From positions 3,403,501-3,467,500 of the forward strand of contig NZ_AP017312.1 of the NCBI RefSeq assembly GCF_002355375.1: DNA of 64,000 bases, in the 5' to 3' direction. Source of the stretch: Aneurinibacillus soli (lineage in GTDB: Bacteria > Bacillota > Bacilli > Aneurinibacillales > Aneurinibacillaceae). Positions 46,298 through 55,463 of the stretch are shown here, in pieces. The number at the start of each line of letters is the position of its first letter. The stretch's first letter is position 1. The notes below the pieces were generated by a model. It saw only the letters and a program-made list of their open reading frames with translations, searched no databases and was not told the origin of the DNA. The position numbers and the translations under genes were made by a program.

Positions 46298-47455
46298 TTA
46301 CTTTTTAGACACTCGGTTCTTCTCTATATTCACTATATTTTGGATATCTCGCTTATGCTTCTCGCGCGAAATGCTTAATATGATACCAATGCTCATCATG
46401 TTTATCAATAATGAAGAACCGCCATAGCTAATAAATGGTAGCGGTACACCGGTAATCGGAAGTAATCCTGTGACAGCCCCCATATTGATAAATGCTTTTA
46501 TGGTAATCAGGCTGACGACTCCCACACCCATCAGCATAGCAAAAGGGTCCTGAACTTGTATCGTAATCAATAAAATTCGCCACAAAAAGAAGATGTAGAT
46601 GAGCAGAAAAACAAAGACTCCGATAAATCCAAGCTCTTCTCCCATAATCGCAAAAATAAAATCGGTATGAGCTTCAGGCAAGTACAGGTACTTTTCAATA
46701 CTTTTGCCGAATCCAGCTCCGGTAAAACCTCCATGTGCGAGAGCAAAATAGGAGTGAGCAAGCTGATATCCGTGTCCTAAACCGTCCATTTCATCTGCCC
46801 ACGGATTCCCCATATTCTGTATTCGACTCCAGCGATATGGGGAGAGAACGACAAACAGAACGCCTATTATTGAAATCGGAATCCCGGCTAGAAGTAGATG
46901 CCTAAGATTTGCTCCACCTGCTACAATAACGGCCAGGGCTGTTATCATCAAAATCGAGGCTGAACCGAAGTCAGGCTGAAGCATGATCATCCCGCAAAAA
47001 GCCCCCGTGACCGCAATAACAGGAAAAAGCCCCTTTTTTATATCCTGGATGGTTTCCCCTTTTTTTGTAATGAGGGCAGACAAGTAAATAATTATGGCGA
47101 GATTAGCAAATTCAGTTGGTTGGAGAGACCCGAAGCCAATATTAATCCATCTACGGGCCCCGTTTTGCACCATACCAATGCCTGGAATCAGGACGACAAC
47201 GAGCAAAATGAAAACACCTAAAGCAATTTTTACAAAGTGTTTCTTATAGAAAGTATAGGGGATATTCATCATAACGAGCATACACAGTAAGCCGATAATT
47301 CCCCATGTGAGCTGCTTTTTCATAAAATAAGTGGCAGTGCCGAACTTAGTAAGAGAAGCAATAGAACTTGCGCTGTAAATCATAACCATTCCAAATCCTA
47401 CAAGGAGAAGAGTAAGAAAAAGGATTAGGAAATCAGGTCGGCCTCGTGTTTTCAT
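46298..47455 (-). CDS. FtsW/RodA/SpoVE-family protein (first copy)
   Basis: This 385-residue SEDS glycosyltransferase has ARRWINIGFGSLQPTEFANL, QPDFGSASIL and GLLPITGVPLPFISYGGSSL. It differs substantially from the following paralog, so the pair is not a recent duplication. ATG start with GGAGGAAGAC upstream, 26 bases after the MgtE-N/CBS gene. SEDS genes in a Mg2+ operon are unusual. Confidence 0.9.
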   Translation of the reverse strand: MKTRGRPDFLILFLTLLLVGFGMVMIYSASSIASLTKFGTATYFMKKQLTWGIIGLLCMLVMMNIPYTFYKKHFVKIALGVFILLVVVLIPGIGMVQNGARRWINIGFGSLQPTEFANLAIIIYLSALITKKGETIQDIKKGLFPVIAVTGAFCGMIMLQPDFGSASILMITALAVIVAGGANLRHLLLAGIPISIIGVLFVVLSPYRWSRIQNMGNPWADEMDGLGHGYQLAHSYFALAHGGFTGAGFGKSIEKYLYLPEAHTDFIFAIMGEELGFIGVFVFLLIYIFFLWRILLITIQVQDPFAMLMGVGVVSLITIKAFINMGAVTGLLPITGVPLPFISYGGSSLLINMMSIGIILSISREKHKRDIQNIVNIEKNRVSKK

Positions 47456-47481
47456 GTCTTCCTCCGAATAAATCGTTTATA

Positions 47482-48255
47482 TTACAGGTATGAAAGAATA
47501 TCATCAAACGTTATAATACCAACAAGTTGTTCCCCTGCCACGACAACGGGAACCGCCAACAAACCGTATTTTTTAACGATTCGAGCAACTTCTTGTTTAT
47601 TCGTATCGACCGAAACGGTAATAACATGGGAACTCATAATGTTTTGTACTTGTTGGTCACCTTTCGCTACAATCAGATCGCGAAGGGATACAACACCAAC
47701 CAACTGCTGTTGTTCATCGGTAACATAAAGGTAGTAGATTGTTTCCGGCTCTTCTCCTTCGCGCCGCAAATAATCGAAAACATCAGACACCCGATCCGAA
47801 ACGGAAATACTGACAAACTCAGTCGTCATTAATGATCCGGCTGACTCTACCTGATACGATAAAAGCTGTTTAATATCTTCGGCAGTTTCTTTTTCTAGTC
47901 GATTGAGAAAGAAATCAACTTGCTTAGGCGATAGCAAGCCTAAAAAATCAGCTGCATCATCCGAAGACATGTGATCGATCATTTCCAATGTGTAAAGCTT
48001 ATCTAGCTCTACGAAACATTGGTTTTGTTTCGCAGGTTCAAGCTCTTTGAAAATTTCTCCGAACTCTGTTGGAGTTAAGAATCGATAGATGGTTTTCCGC
48101 TTTGTTTCATCTAATTCGATAAAAAACTCCATTTGATCGGTTGGATGAAGCTCCAAAAAATCCTGGCGAAAAAGCTCCTTTTGCTGTCCTTTTAAGGCTT
48201 GTAACATATAGTACGTATATTCTTCACGAAATTTATACTCACGTAATTTCATCAT
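47482..48255 (-). CDS. MgtE N-domain plus CBS protein lacking the channel domain
   Basis: This 257-residue soluble protein has an MgtE superhelical N-domain (residues 20-125; HMSSDDAADFLGLLSPKQVDFFLNRL) and two CBS domains (SLMTTEFVSISVSDRVSDVFDYL, IMSSHVITVSVDTNKQEVA). In MgtE these cytosolic parts sense Mg2+ and gate the channel. Here the transmembrane domain is absent, so the protein may be a free Mg2+ sensor or a regulator of MgtA/MgtC. Confidence 0.88.
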   Translation of the reverse strand: MMKLREYKFREEYTYYMLQALKGQQKELFRQDFLELHPTDQMEFFIELDETKRKTIYRFLTPTEFGEIFKELEPAKQNQCFVELDKLYTLEMIDHMSSDDAADFLGLLSPKQVDFFLNRLEKETAEDIKQLLSYQVESAGSLMTTEFVSISVSDRVSDVFDYLRREGEEPETIYYLYVTDEQQQLVGVVSLRDLIVAKGDQQVQNIMSSHVITVSVDTNKQEVARIVKKYGLLAVPVVVAGEQLVGIITFDDILSYL

Positions 48256-48317
48256 AGGATATGTCCCTCCTTTTTCGTAGTTCCTCTAAAAAGGGGATTG
48301 TATAATGACGACTATCT

Positions 48318-49022
48318 TTATAAGTGCTCTACTTCGACAGTAAGCACATAGTCAATCTTTTTAATGTAATAGTAAATTTCTGTTGTATATTGGTTTTCAG
48401 GTGCTGAGATGATCAGTTCGATGAGTTGGCAACCATTTTCTACATCTTTCAGCCTCATATGACGGATTTTATGGTCCTCTTGCTTGCTATCTTCTACGTG
48501 ATTTTTACGCTCGATTGTTTTGATTAATTCAGTCATCCGATAGTTTGGCTCTACCACAATTTTTACGTGTACATCTCGTCTACTAAGCTTGTTTGGACCG
48601 ATGAATTTGATTAAAGACGGTACGACATTGACTGCGATTATAAGCAGAGTCACAGCACAAATCGCTTCAACGTAAAAACCTGCTCCAACTGCGATGCCAA
48701 GACCGGATGAGGCCCATATTAAGGAAGCGGACGTTAAGCCGGAAATGACATCGTTTTTTCTCCGTAAAATCACACCTCCCCCTATGAATCCGACCCCGCT
48801 GATAATTTGGGCAGCGAGTCTCATCGGGTCCATATTTGGGTGGGTGGGACCTGCAAATTTTGAAAATGCCTCTATGGAAATAATTGTGATTAAACAACTG
48901 GCGATACAGATGACCATACTTGGCTTTAAGCCGAGCGGTTTTTGCTTAATTTGTCGGTCAATGCCAATACATAATCCAAACAATAAGGCAAGACATAATT
49001 TTAGAATCATTTCCCATGTCAT
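48318..49022 (-). CDS. mgtC: MgtC family protein
   Basis: This 234-residue protein has five membrane segments with the MgtC signature (LCIGIDRQIKQKPLGLKPSMVICIASC; ISGVGFIGGGVILRR) and a C-terminal ACT-like cytosolic domain. MgtC proteins support survival at low Mg2+ and modulate ATP synthase in pathogens. It is 23 bases after mgtA in the M-box operon. Confidence 0.9.
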   Translation of the reverse strand: MTWEMILKLCLALLFGLCIGIDRQIKQKPLGLKPSMVICIASCLITIISIEAFSKFAGPTHPNMDPMRLAAQIISGVGFIGGGVILRRKNDVISGLTSASLIWASSGLGIAVGAGFYVEAICAVTLLIIAVNVVPSLIKFIGPNKLSRRDVHVKIVVEPNYRMTELIKTIERKNHVEDSKQEDHKIRHMRLKDVENGCQLIELIISAPENQYTTEIYYYIKKIDYVLTVEVEHL

Positions 49023-49045
49023 CTGTATCACCTGTTTCTAGTATT

Positions 49046-51649
49046 TTATAACCATTCGTTAAACTTACGAATATACCATTTTTTGATTACTTGTGTCAGA
49101 ACACAATAGCCGAGTAGAATGGCGGCTAACCACGGGAAGTAGTCGAGCGGCAGTGGTTGTAATCCAATGCTTGCACCAAACACCGAGAATGGAATGTAAA
49201 TGCCGGCCATCATTATGACACTGGTAAGCAGAAGTACCGGTAAGCTTGCTCGACTTTGGATAAACGGGATTTTCTCGGTACGAATCATATGCACAATTAA
49301 TGTTTGTGACAATAGCCCTTCGATAAACCAGCCGGATTGGAATAAAGACTGCTCAGCTGTCGTTTGAGCGGCAAATACGAAATACATCAAAAAGTATGTC
49401 GCATAATCGAAAATGGAACTGATGGGTCCGATAAAAATCATGAATCTACCAACGGACTTTGCATCCCATTTTCTTGGTTTCTTCAAAAACTCCCGATCCA
49501 TGTTGTCCCACGGAATCGACAGCTGTGAAATATCATAAAACAGATTTTGAATGAGCAGATGAATCGGCAGCATCGGCAGGAATGGTAAAAACGCACTCGA
49601 TCCCAATACGCTGAACACGTTACCGAAGTTAGAACTTGCAGTCATTTTAATATATTTTATGATATTTCCGAATGTTCTGCGCCCTTCGATCACGCCTTGC
49701 TCTAACACCAGCAAGCTTTTTTCTAACAAAATAATATCTGCTGATTCTTTGGCGATATCCACCGCGGTATCGACGGAAATGCCAATATCCGCATCGCGGA
49801 GAGACGCGGCATCATTAATTCCGTCTCCCATAAAACCGACCGTATGTCCCTTGCTTTGGAGCGCTCGCACAATACGAGATTTTTGCAATGGATTCAATTT
49901 AGCAAATACAGTCGTTTTTTCCGCTAAATCCGCTACTTGTTCGTCAGAAAGGTTATCGATCTCGCTTCCGAGTACAATTTTACCTGTCGTTAAGCCAACC
50001 TCTTTACAAACCTTACGGGTTACGGCTTCATTATCACCTGTCAGCACTTTAACAGCTACACCATTTTCCTCTAGTGTTTTAATCGCTGCGGCAGCACTAT
50101 CCTTCGGCGGATCTAGGAACCCGATGTATCCGGCCAGAATCATATCACTTTCGTCTTTTATGCTGTACGGTTCATCTTTCGGATCGGTGTTCTTAATCGC
50201 CACGGCGACGACACGTAACCCATCGGTATTTAAATCATGGACAATGGTTTGGATCTCCTGTGTTAATTGCGGGGTAACAGGCACGATGTTCCCATTATCA
50301 GATACATGCGTACAAATACTCAAGATTTCTTCCATTGCCCCTTTACAAATGAGAAGGTGTCCGTTCCCCTTCTTCTCTAGAACAACTGACATTCGACGGC
50401 GATTAAAATCAAATGGAATTTCATCAATTTTTGTGTAGTTTTTCTCTACGCCCAACACATCCGTTAACTCAGCATGCTCCAACACGGCGACGTCGAGCAG
50501 ATTTTTTAATCCAGTTTGGTGATAGCTGTTCAAATAGGCGTATTCTAAAACGTCCTCATCTTCATTTCCATGAATATCAAGATGTTTTTCGAGAATGATT
50601 TTATCCTGTGTCAGCGTTCCGGTTTTATCTGTACATAAAATGTCCATTGCGCCAAAGTTTTGAATCGCATTGAGTTTTTTTACGACTACTTTGTTATTTG
50701 CCATCGTAACGGCGCCTTTGGCTAAATTGGCGGTCACAATTACCGGTAGCATTTCTGGCGTTAAGCCAACTGCAACAGATAGACCGAAGAACAAAGCTTC
50801 CCACCAATCGCCTTTCGTAAAGCCATTGATGAAGAAAATAATTGGGACCATAATCATCATGAAGCGAATGAGAACAAAGGTGACACTGTTTACACCTTTA
50901 TCAAAACTTGTCAATGGGCGCTTGCCGATCAGTGTTTTGGCCATTGAACCAAAATAAGTGGACGCTCCGGTCGCAATGACAACTGCCGTGGCTGAACCGC
51001 TGATCACGTTCGTTCCCATGTAGCAGATATTTGCCAGTTCTAATGCATTAGCTGCCGATTTTTTGTCTCCCGATGGTAGCACATCCTGTTTTTCTACGGG
51101 CAGTGCTTCTCCTGTCAGGGCAGATTCACTGACGAAAAGGTCTTTGGACGTAATCAAGCGTACATCCGCTGGAACTAAGTCCCCTGCTGATAAATGGATG
51201 ATATCTCCCGGTACTAATTGTTCCATGTCAATCTCTTTAGCGGTAGATTGGCGGATGACCGACGATGTTGTTTTGACCATTGCTTTCAGCTTTTCGGCAG
51301 TTTGCATGGAACGATACTCTTGCGTAAAGCTGATGAGTACGCTAATGGAAACCATTGTGCTGCTGATGATGACCGCTTCTGTGTCATCAGTAAAAAATGA
51401 GAATACAGCTAGACCGAGCAAAATTAGAATAAAAGGATTACGAAAGCAAGAAAGAAGCTGGATGTACCAGGCAGGTGGTCTTTCATGAGCAATCTGATTT
51501 CGTCCAACATGTTCTAATCTTCTTTTTGCTTCTGATTCCGATAATCCTTTAGATGAAGTCGATAGGTTCTCTAGTACGTACTCCGATGGACATGAAGCAG
51601 CTTCGATCAGACGATCTACAATCTCATGGTTTACTGCTTGGTTGTTCAC
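49046..51649 (-). CDS. mgtA: P-type Mg2+-transporting ATPase
   Basis: This 867-residue P-type ATPase of the MgtA/MgtB class imports Mg2+. The N-terminal cation-ATPase domain precedes the TGEALPVE actuator loop, the DKTGTLTQDK phosphorylation site, GDGINDAASLRDADIG and a C-terminal membrane block. GTG at 51649 is preferred because GAAGGAG lies ten bases upstream. It is first in a probable five-gene operon and is preceded by an M-box and a second terminator. Confidence 0.94.
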   Translation of the reverse strand: MNNQAVNHEIVDRLIEAASCPSEYVLENLSTSSKGLSESEAKRRLEHVGRNQIAHERPPAWYIQLLSCFRNPFILILLGLAVFSFFTDDTEAVIISSTMVSISVLISFTQEYRSMQTAEKLKAMVKTTSSVIRQSTAKEIDMEQLVPGDIIHLSAGDLVPADVRLITSKDLFVSESALTGEALPVEKQDVLPSGDKKSAANALELANICYMGTNVISGSATAVVIATGASTYFGSMAKTLIGKRPLTSFDKGVNSVTFVLIRFMMIMVPIIFFINGFTKGDWWEALFFGLSVAVGLTPEMLPVIVTANLAKGAVTMANNKVVVKKLNAIQNFGAMDILCTDKTGTLTQDKIILEKHLDIHGNEDEDVLEYAYLNSYHQTGLKNLLDVAVLEHAELTDVLGVEKNYTKIDEIPFDFNRRRMSVVLEKKGNGHLLICKGAMEEILSICTHVSDNGNIVPVTPQLTQEIQTIVHDLNTDGLRVVAVAIKNTDPKDEPYSIKDESDMILAGYIGFLDPPKDSAAAAIKTLEENGVAVKVLTGDNEAVTRKVCKEVGLTTGKIVLGSEIDNLSDEQVADLAEKTTVFAKLNPLQKSRIVRALQSKGHTVGFMGDGINDAASLRDADIGISVDTAVDIAKESADIILLEKSLLVLEQGVIEGRRTFGNIIKYIKMTASSNFGNVFSVLGSSAFLPFLPMLPIHLLIQNLFYDISQLSIPWDNMDREFLKKPRKWDAKSVGRFMIFIGPISSIFDYATYFLMYFVFAAQTTAEQSLFQSGWFIEGLLSQTLIVHMIRTEKIPFIQSRASLPVLLLTSVIMMAGIYIPFSVFGASIGLQPLPLDYFPWLAAILLGYCVLTQVIKKWYIRKFNEWL

Positions 51650-51683
51650 GCTTGGCTCACTCCTTCGTGCGAAAAATGGACAC

Positions 51684-51714
51684 AAAAAGACCCTCTCTGT
51701 ACTAGGAGAGGGTC
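51684..51714 (-). terminator. Second terminator in the mgtA leader
   Basis: GACCCTCT/AGAGGGTC stem with T5 on the minus strand, located between the leader ORF and mgtA. It must be passed before the operon can be transcribed. Confidence 0.82.
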
Positions 51715-51749
51715 AGGTTTTGTAACTTTATGTTCCACACGCTTGCACG

Positions 51750-51905
51750 TCAAATAAACACACTTAAATACACCCACTCAACCGATGAGAATGGACGGGA
51801 ATTAAAGCATGAAAAACGCGTAACAGCGTAGGGAACATGACTCTTCCTCGTTACAGGATATTGCGATAAATTTTTGTTTTTCCTCCTACTATGGCCGTCT
51901 TCCAT
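51750..51905 (-). CDS. Putative 51-residue leader peptide upstream of mgtA
   Basis: An ATG ten bases after GGAGGG opens a 51-codon frame ending in TGA, placed exactly between the M-box terminator and the second terminator. The peptide starts MEDGHSRRKNKNLSQYPV and is basic in its first half. It has no known homolog in my reading. Translation of it could control folding of the downstream hairpin. It could also be a chance frame. Confidence 0.4.
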   Translation of the reverse strand: MEDGHSRRKNKNLSQYPVTRKSHVPYAVTRFSCFNSRPFSSVEWVYLSVFI

Positions 51906-51932
51906 GTGGGTGTTTCCCTCCTTTTCACAAAT

Positions 51933-51959
51933 AAAAAACCCTCTAGATATACTAGAGGG
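51933..51959 (-). terminator. M-box expression-platform terminator
   Basis: CCCTCTAG/CTAGAGGG stem with a five-base loop followed by T6 on the minus strand, directly after the M-box. Confidence 0.9.
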
Positions 51960-52165
51960 CTGAATGAATGCATACGAAAAAACATTCCGGCTCCCCCTAG
52001 TCGAGTTTTGGCACTATACAACGTAAAGAGAAAACAAACGATCTCTTAGCCACCTTAAGAAAAGCCTTAATCCGACAATTCCTGTTCTACCCATGGGCAT
52101 CTTTCGATATTTCTGGGCAGTGGCCTATGTTTGTATAGGAGCCTCACCTAACGAGGACTTATTTA
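51960..52165 (-). promoter_or_regulatory. M-box (ykoK) Mg2+ riboswitch
   Basis: The minus strand carries the M-box blocks in order: CGTTAGGTGAGGCTCCTA (from 52154), GGCCACTGCCCAGAAA, ATCGAAAGATGCCCATGGGT, AACAGGAATTGTCGG and TTAAGGTGGC. High Mg2+ should compact the aptamer and favour the terminator at 51933. The downstream Mg2+ transporter gene agrees with this. Confidence 0.95.
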
Positions 52166-52175
52166 ATACAGGGAT

Positions 52176-52204
52176 ATCGTAATTCCAATTTGATAATTTG
52201 TCAA
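52176..52204 (-). promoter_or_regulatory. Promoter of the M-box operon
   Basis: Minus-strand TTGACA (52204-52199), a 17-bp spacer and TACGAT (52181-52176), about 20 bases before the aptamer. Confidence 0.8.
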
Positions 52205-52436
52205 TAGTTTATTTTCAAAAACGGTAAAAGTGTCCTCATCAAAGAGCCAAAGGCCGCCTCTTCACTTTAAAAAAGGCTCATCTATACCCTAGATGGATCA
52301 TGAACATACACGATTGGCTAGGCTTTCAGAGGAACACATACCGGACCTAGCATAAGGTTTCACATATACGAATCCTTTTATATAATGATAAATATAGATC
52401 ATATATAATGGATTTCTGTAGAAATGGAGGGGTGCT
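52205..52436. other. Intergenic region before the DUF4127 gene
   Basis: No gene is visible. It holds small hairpins (AAGAG..CTCTT near 52242-52262, CATCTA/TAGATG near 52279-52295) and an A/T-rich stretch with TATAAT-like boxes at 52380-52410, a probable promoter for the plus-strand gene. Confidence 0.4.
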
Positions 52437-53984
52437 GTGAGATATTTGAGGTGGATTTTACTTTTTATTACCATGCTGAGTGCTTTTCCGCATGCAGCCA
52501 TAGGACAGACGCAAGAAAAAGAATCAGCCCTGCATCATAAAAAAATTGTCCTCATTCCGCTCGACAGCCGTCCGGTGAATACAAGCTATGTCACACTGCT
52601 CGGGCGCATTGGCCAAGCAGAAGTAATCTTGCCTACGACCGGCCTGGACCAGTGGGAGAAACCTGCGGATTACAGCAAGCTAAAGCAGTTCCTTCAAGAA
52701 CAAATAGGGTCTGCAGATGCTGTTTTTATCGCGATTCCCGGCTGGGTGAACGGTGGGCTTCTGCACGGACGGTATACAGCAACGTACACCGAACAGGCAA
52801 AACGCCTGGCTGAACTCAAGACTATACTGCTTCCGTACCGAAATAAGTCCATCTATTTGATCGGCGTTATTCCACGGGAAAAACCGGCAGCCGGTTCTCC
52901 TGCGGAAGCCTATACATTTGAGCTGACACAATTCGGTCGTCGATACGCGCAGTATATACAGTCAGAAAAACCGGAAAATCGTCGCTATCATATGTATTTC
53001 CTGCGCAAGATACAGCAGGAGACTCCACCCAAGCACTTGCTTGGCTATACCCGCCTGTTTCAGGAGAACCTACAAGGACTCTATACGATCGCAGACTGGG
53101 CGCGTGATGGCATTGTGGATGGAGTTCTCATCGGCACCGATGATACGAGCACACTAAGTTTGCCAAAGGTAAATGAACTGTGTATTCGAGAATACTGTCG
53201 GCGCGAAAAGCTTTCCAATGTATATATTATGAATGGCGCAGATGAATTAACCTCGCTTCTGCTAGCCCGCTACAAAAACGAACTGGACGGCACACCATCG
53301 CACTATACACTCACCTATTCACATCATGCCGCCAGAGATAAAGCGCTCACATATGATGGTGTACCGCTGGCAGAAATGATCGCATCCAAAATCGCTTTTA
53401 TTCAACCGAGTCATCCGCGCCATCCCGAGCAGCGTCTCAGTGTATACATTCATTCCGGTGAAGAAGAACTCGAGACTGTAGCTGACTGGTCGCGCCAAAA
53501 TGCAGGCACCATTCGGGGGCTGGCTGATGTGTCTTACCCGGAGTTCCCGGATACCGACTTTATGGAAGCATACACAAGACAGAAGCTATCTGGACAGTTT
53601 GAAAGCTATGCATCCTGGAATACCGGCGGGAATACAATCGGACTTCTGCTGGCTCATATGGAAATGATCCGGGGAGAACCCGTCTGGAATGCAGCCCATG
53701 AAGAGTGGATGGCCCTGCGCTATGCAGAAGATTACTACTACAATGCAGTGAAGCGCCCGCAGTATGTGCACCGTTATGATCAAGCTCACAAGCTTGAACC
53801 TGAGGAAGAAGCAATCGCTACCTCACCGATACAGGCCGAAGCGAATCATCTTCTCTCCTCTCTCTCTTATGTAACTCGAACACAGACAGGGATACAGCAG
53901 GCTCCGATCCGTTTCCGTGTAGAGAAAGCAACCCTGCCATGGAACCGGATTTTTGAGATCTCCTACACGCTAAAACGAGAGTAA
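52437..53984 (+). CDS. DUF4127 family exported protein
   Basis: This 515-residue protein has an N-terminal signal peptide (WILLFITMLSAFPHAAIG) and the family hallmark KKIVLIPLDSRPVNTSYV, then GLDQWEKPADYSKL and IGTDDTSTLSLPKVNEL. The family is widespread in Bacillales, and no activity is established. GTG start with GGAGGGG upstream. It is monocistronic with a strong terminator. Confidence 0.85.
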   Translation: MRYLRWILLFITMLSAFPHAAIGQTQEKESALHHKKIVLIPLDSRPVNTSYVTLLGRIGQAEVILPTTGLDQWEKPADYSKLKQFLQEQIGSADAVFIAIPGWVNGGLLHGRYTATYTEQAKRLAELKTILLPYRNKSIYLIGVIPREKPAAGSPAEAYTFELTQFGRRYAQYIQSEKPENRRYHMYFLRKIQQETPPKHLLGYTRLFQENLQGLYTIADWARDGIVDGVLIGTDDTSTLSLPKVNELCIREYCRREKLSNVYIMNGADELTSLLLARYKNELDGTPSHYTLTYSHHAARDKALTYDGVPLAEMIASKIAFIQPSHPRHPEQRLSVYIHSGEEELETVADWSRQNAGTIRGLADVSYPEFPDTDFMEAYTRQKLSGQFESYASWNTGGNTIGLLLAHMEMIRGEPVWNAAHEEWMALRYAEDYYYNAVKRPQYVHRYDQAHKLEPEEEAIATSPIQAEANHLLSSLSYVTRTQTGIQQAPIRFRVEKATLPWNRIFEISYTLKRE

Positions 53985-53985
53985 C

Positions 53986-54037
53986 AAAAAAATAAGGAGG
54001 AGCGGGCTTTTAGCCTGCTTCCTCCTTATTTTTTATT
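53986..54037. terminator. Bidirectional terminator
   Basis: AAAATAAGGAGG-GC-GGC pairs with GCC-GC-CCTCCTTATTTT; it separates the convergent DUF4127 and YceG-like genes and overlaps the latter's stop region. Confidence 0.88.
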
Positions 54038-54466
54038 TTTATGCGCCAGCAGGGCAGCAATTTCTTTAATCGTCATGTCACTGTTTACTTCATACGAGCC
54101 GGATCGTACAGAGCCCATCCAGCTCATGTCATTTAAATATTTCACCAAATACTTCTTATTCTCAATGATTTTGTTTTCCTCAAGCTTAGCCGCTGCATCT
54201 TCCGGGCTCATGCCTTTACCGATGACCAGCGTCATATTATATGTTGGCTTCGCCATTGGTGCAGACGTTCCCGCCTGTGTTTCTGGCATATCAATTTTCT
54301 TAATAGCCGTTGGCGCAGACGCTGTCTGTTCACTCGTACTGTCTGCTTTTGCCTCTGGTGCATTCGATGCCGTACCGTAATAAGTAAGCGACAATACGCC
54401 CGTAGCAACAAGCACACCCGCTGCGAATCCCCGGATTGTATTTTTGGAAATGGCGATCTTACGCAC
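54026..54466 (-). CDS. Short YceG/MltG-like exported protein
   Basis: This 146-residue protein has an N-terminal signal anchor (IRGFAAGVLVATGVLSLTYYG), a low-complexity Ala/Thr/Ser linker and a C-terminal module (TLVIGKGMSPEDAAAKLEENKII, SGSYEVNSDMTIKEIAALL). The module matches the LysM-like part of MltG/YceG but lacks the catalytic lytic-transglycosylase domain. It may bind peptidoglycan. It overlaps the preceding small gene by eight bases. Confidence 0.75.
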   Translation of the reverse strand: MRKIAISKNTIRGFAAGVLVATGVLSLTYYGTASNAPEAKADSTSEQTASAPTAIKKIDMPETQAGTSAPMAKPTYNMTLVIGKGMSPEDAAAKLEENKIIENKKYLVKYLNDMSWMGSVRSGSYEVNSDMTIKEIAALLAHKNKK

Positions 54467-54692
54467 CTTCTTTTTGCTCCTTCAGTCCTTCTTTAGGGCG
54501 GCGTGTTTCATTTGCTTTACGGCCTGCCTGTGGTTTCATACTTTTTTGCACTTGGTGAATTTCTTGCAAGATTTGAATCGACAAGTTTTCCATTTTCACT
54601 TCCAACTGCGATACCTGATCCTTTTCTTTATAGAACGAATAGACGAGAAGGCCAATGCTTACAAGAAGCAAGGCAATAATTGCATATTCCAT
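54459..54692 (-). CDS. Small membrane-anchored coiled-coil protein
   Basis: This 77-residue protein has one N-terminal membrane helix (YAIIALLLVSIGLLVYSFY), a short coiled coil (QVSQLEVKMENLSIQILQEIHQVQ) and a basic tail. AGGAGG precedes the ATG. It is translationally coupled to the YceG-like gene. Function unknown. Confidence 0.75.
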   Translation of the reverse strand: MEYAIIALLLVSIGLLVYSFYKEKDQVSQLEVKMENLSIQILQEIHQVQKSMKPQAGRKANETRRPKEGLKEQKEGA

Positions 54693-54941
54693 GTTCCAAT
54701 TCCTCCTTTAAATATGTACACAGCTACTACTTCACGTTCGTTTCTTCTGCCTTTTCATTTATACCATACTGATATAAAAATTCAAGCAAGCAAATCGACA
54801 GAAATCTAGCTTATACAGCAAGGAAGTACGCGAAAATTGCCGAAAAACAGCGACTAGCCTACCTCACAAAAAAAAGTACTAAGACATGCATTTATTCTGT
54901 ACATATAGGAATGATTGAATAGACGAAAGGAGATGGATGAC

Positions 54942-55172
54942 GTGCATACGTTTCGTAAGACGTATACCGTATATACCAGCCCGCATAACCCTTGTCCTCC
55001 TATGAAAGTCCGAACATATGAAACACCGCCTCAACTGTACATGACATTTCAACCACCGGGACTACCCCAATTTCCTCCGGCTGAAGCTTTTCGCCATGGT
55101 ACATTATGGCCGTCTCTTTTTGCACCGTATGAAAGCCCGTATAAGTCTGGTAAACGGGAGGAGGCCGACTAA
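54942..55172 (+). CDS. cotJA: Spore coat-associated protein CotJA
   Basis: This 76-residue Pro-rich protein has the CotJA core (CPPMKVRTYETPPQLYMTFQPPGLPQFPPAEAFRHGTLWP). I use the GTG at 54942, nine bases after GGAG; the ATG at 54933 touches the ribosome site. First gene of cotJABC, which in B. subtilis is transcribed in the mother cell by SigE; I could not confirm a SigE promoter here. Confidence 0.9.
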   Translation: MHTFRKTYTVYTSPHNPCPPMKVRTYETPPQLYMTFQPPGLPQFPPAEAFRHGTLWPSLFAPYESPYKSGKREEAD

Positions 55173-55175
55173 ACA

Positions 55176-55436
55176 ATGAAAGAAAATGAAAAGAAATACT
55201 ATGAGCTGCTTCACGAGCTTCAGGAAACTGATTTTATTATCGTAGAATTGAATCTCTACCTTAACACGCATCCAAACGATCAGGCAGCTATTGCTCAATA
55301 CAATGAATACGTCCAGAAAAGTATGCATCTGAAAAACCAATTTGAATGTCTATTCGGACCTCTTACAAGCTTCGGGTATAGCCTGTCACCCACTCCATTC
55401 ATGTGGAAAGATCAACCATGGCCATGGCAAGTATAA
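55176..55436 (+). CDS. cotJB: Spore coat protein CotJB
   Basis: This 86-residue protein is typical of CotJB (KYYELLHELQETDFIIVELNLYLNTHP; NQFECLFGPLTSFGY). It starts three bases after cotJA stops and acts with CotJA/CotJC in the inner coat. Confidence 0.93.
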   Translation: MKENEKKYYELLHELQETDFIIVELNLYLNTHPNDQAAIAQYNEYVQKSMHLKNQFECLFGPLTSFGYSLSPTPFMWKDQPWPWQV

Positions 55437-55463
55437 CCATTCATTCGAAGGAGGCGGTCTGTT

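Noticed and set aside
46298..47455. Calling the two SEDS genes a recent tandem duplication
   Set aside because: They share only family motifs and differ over most of their length, so they are old paralogs.
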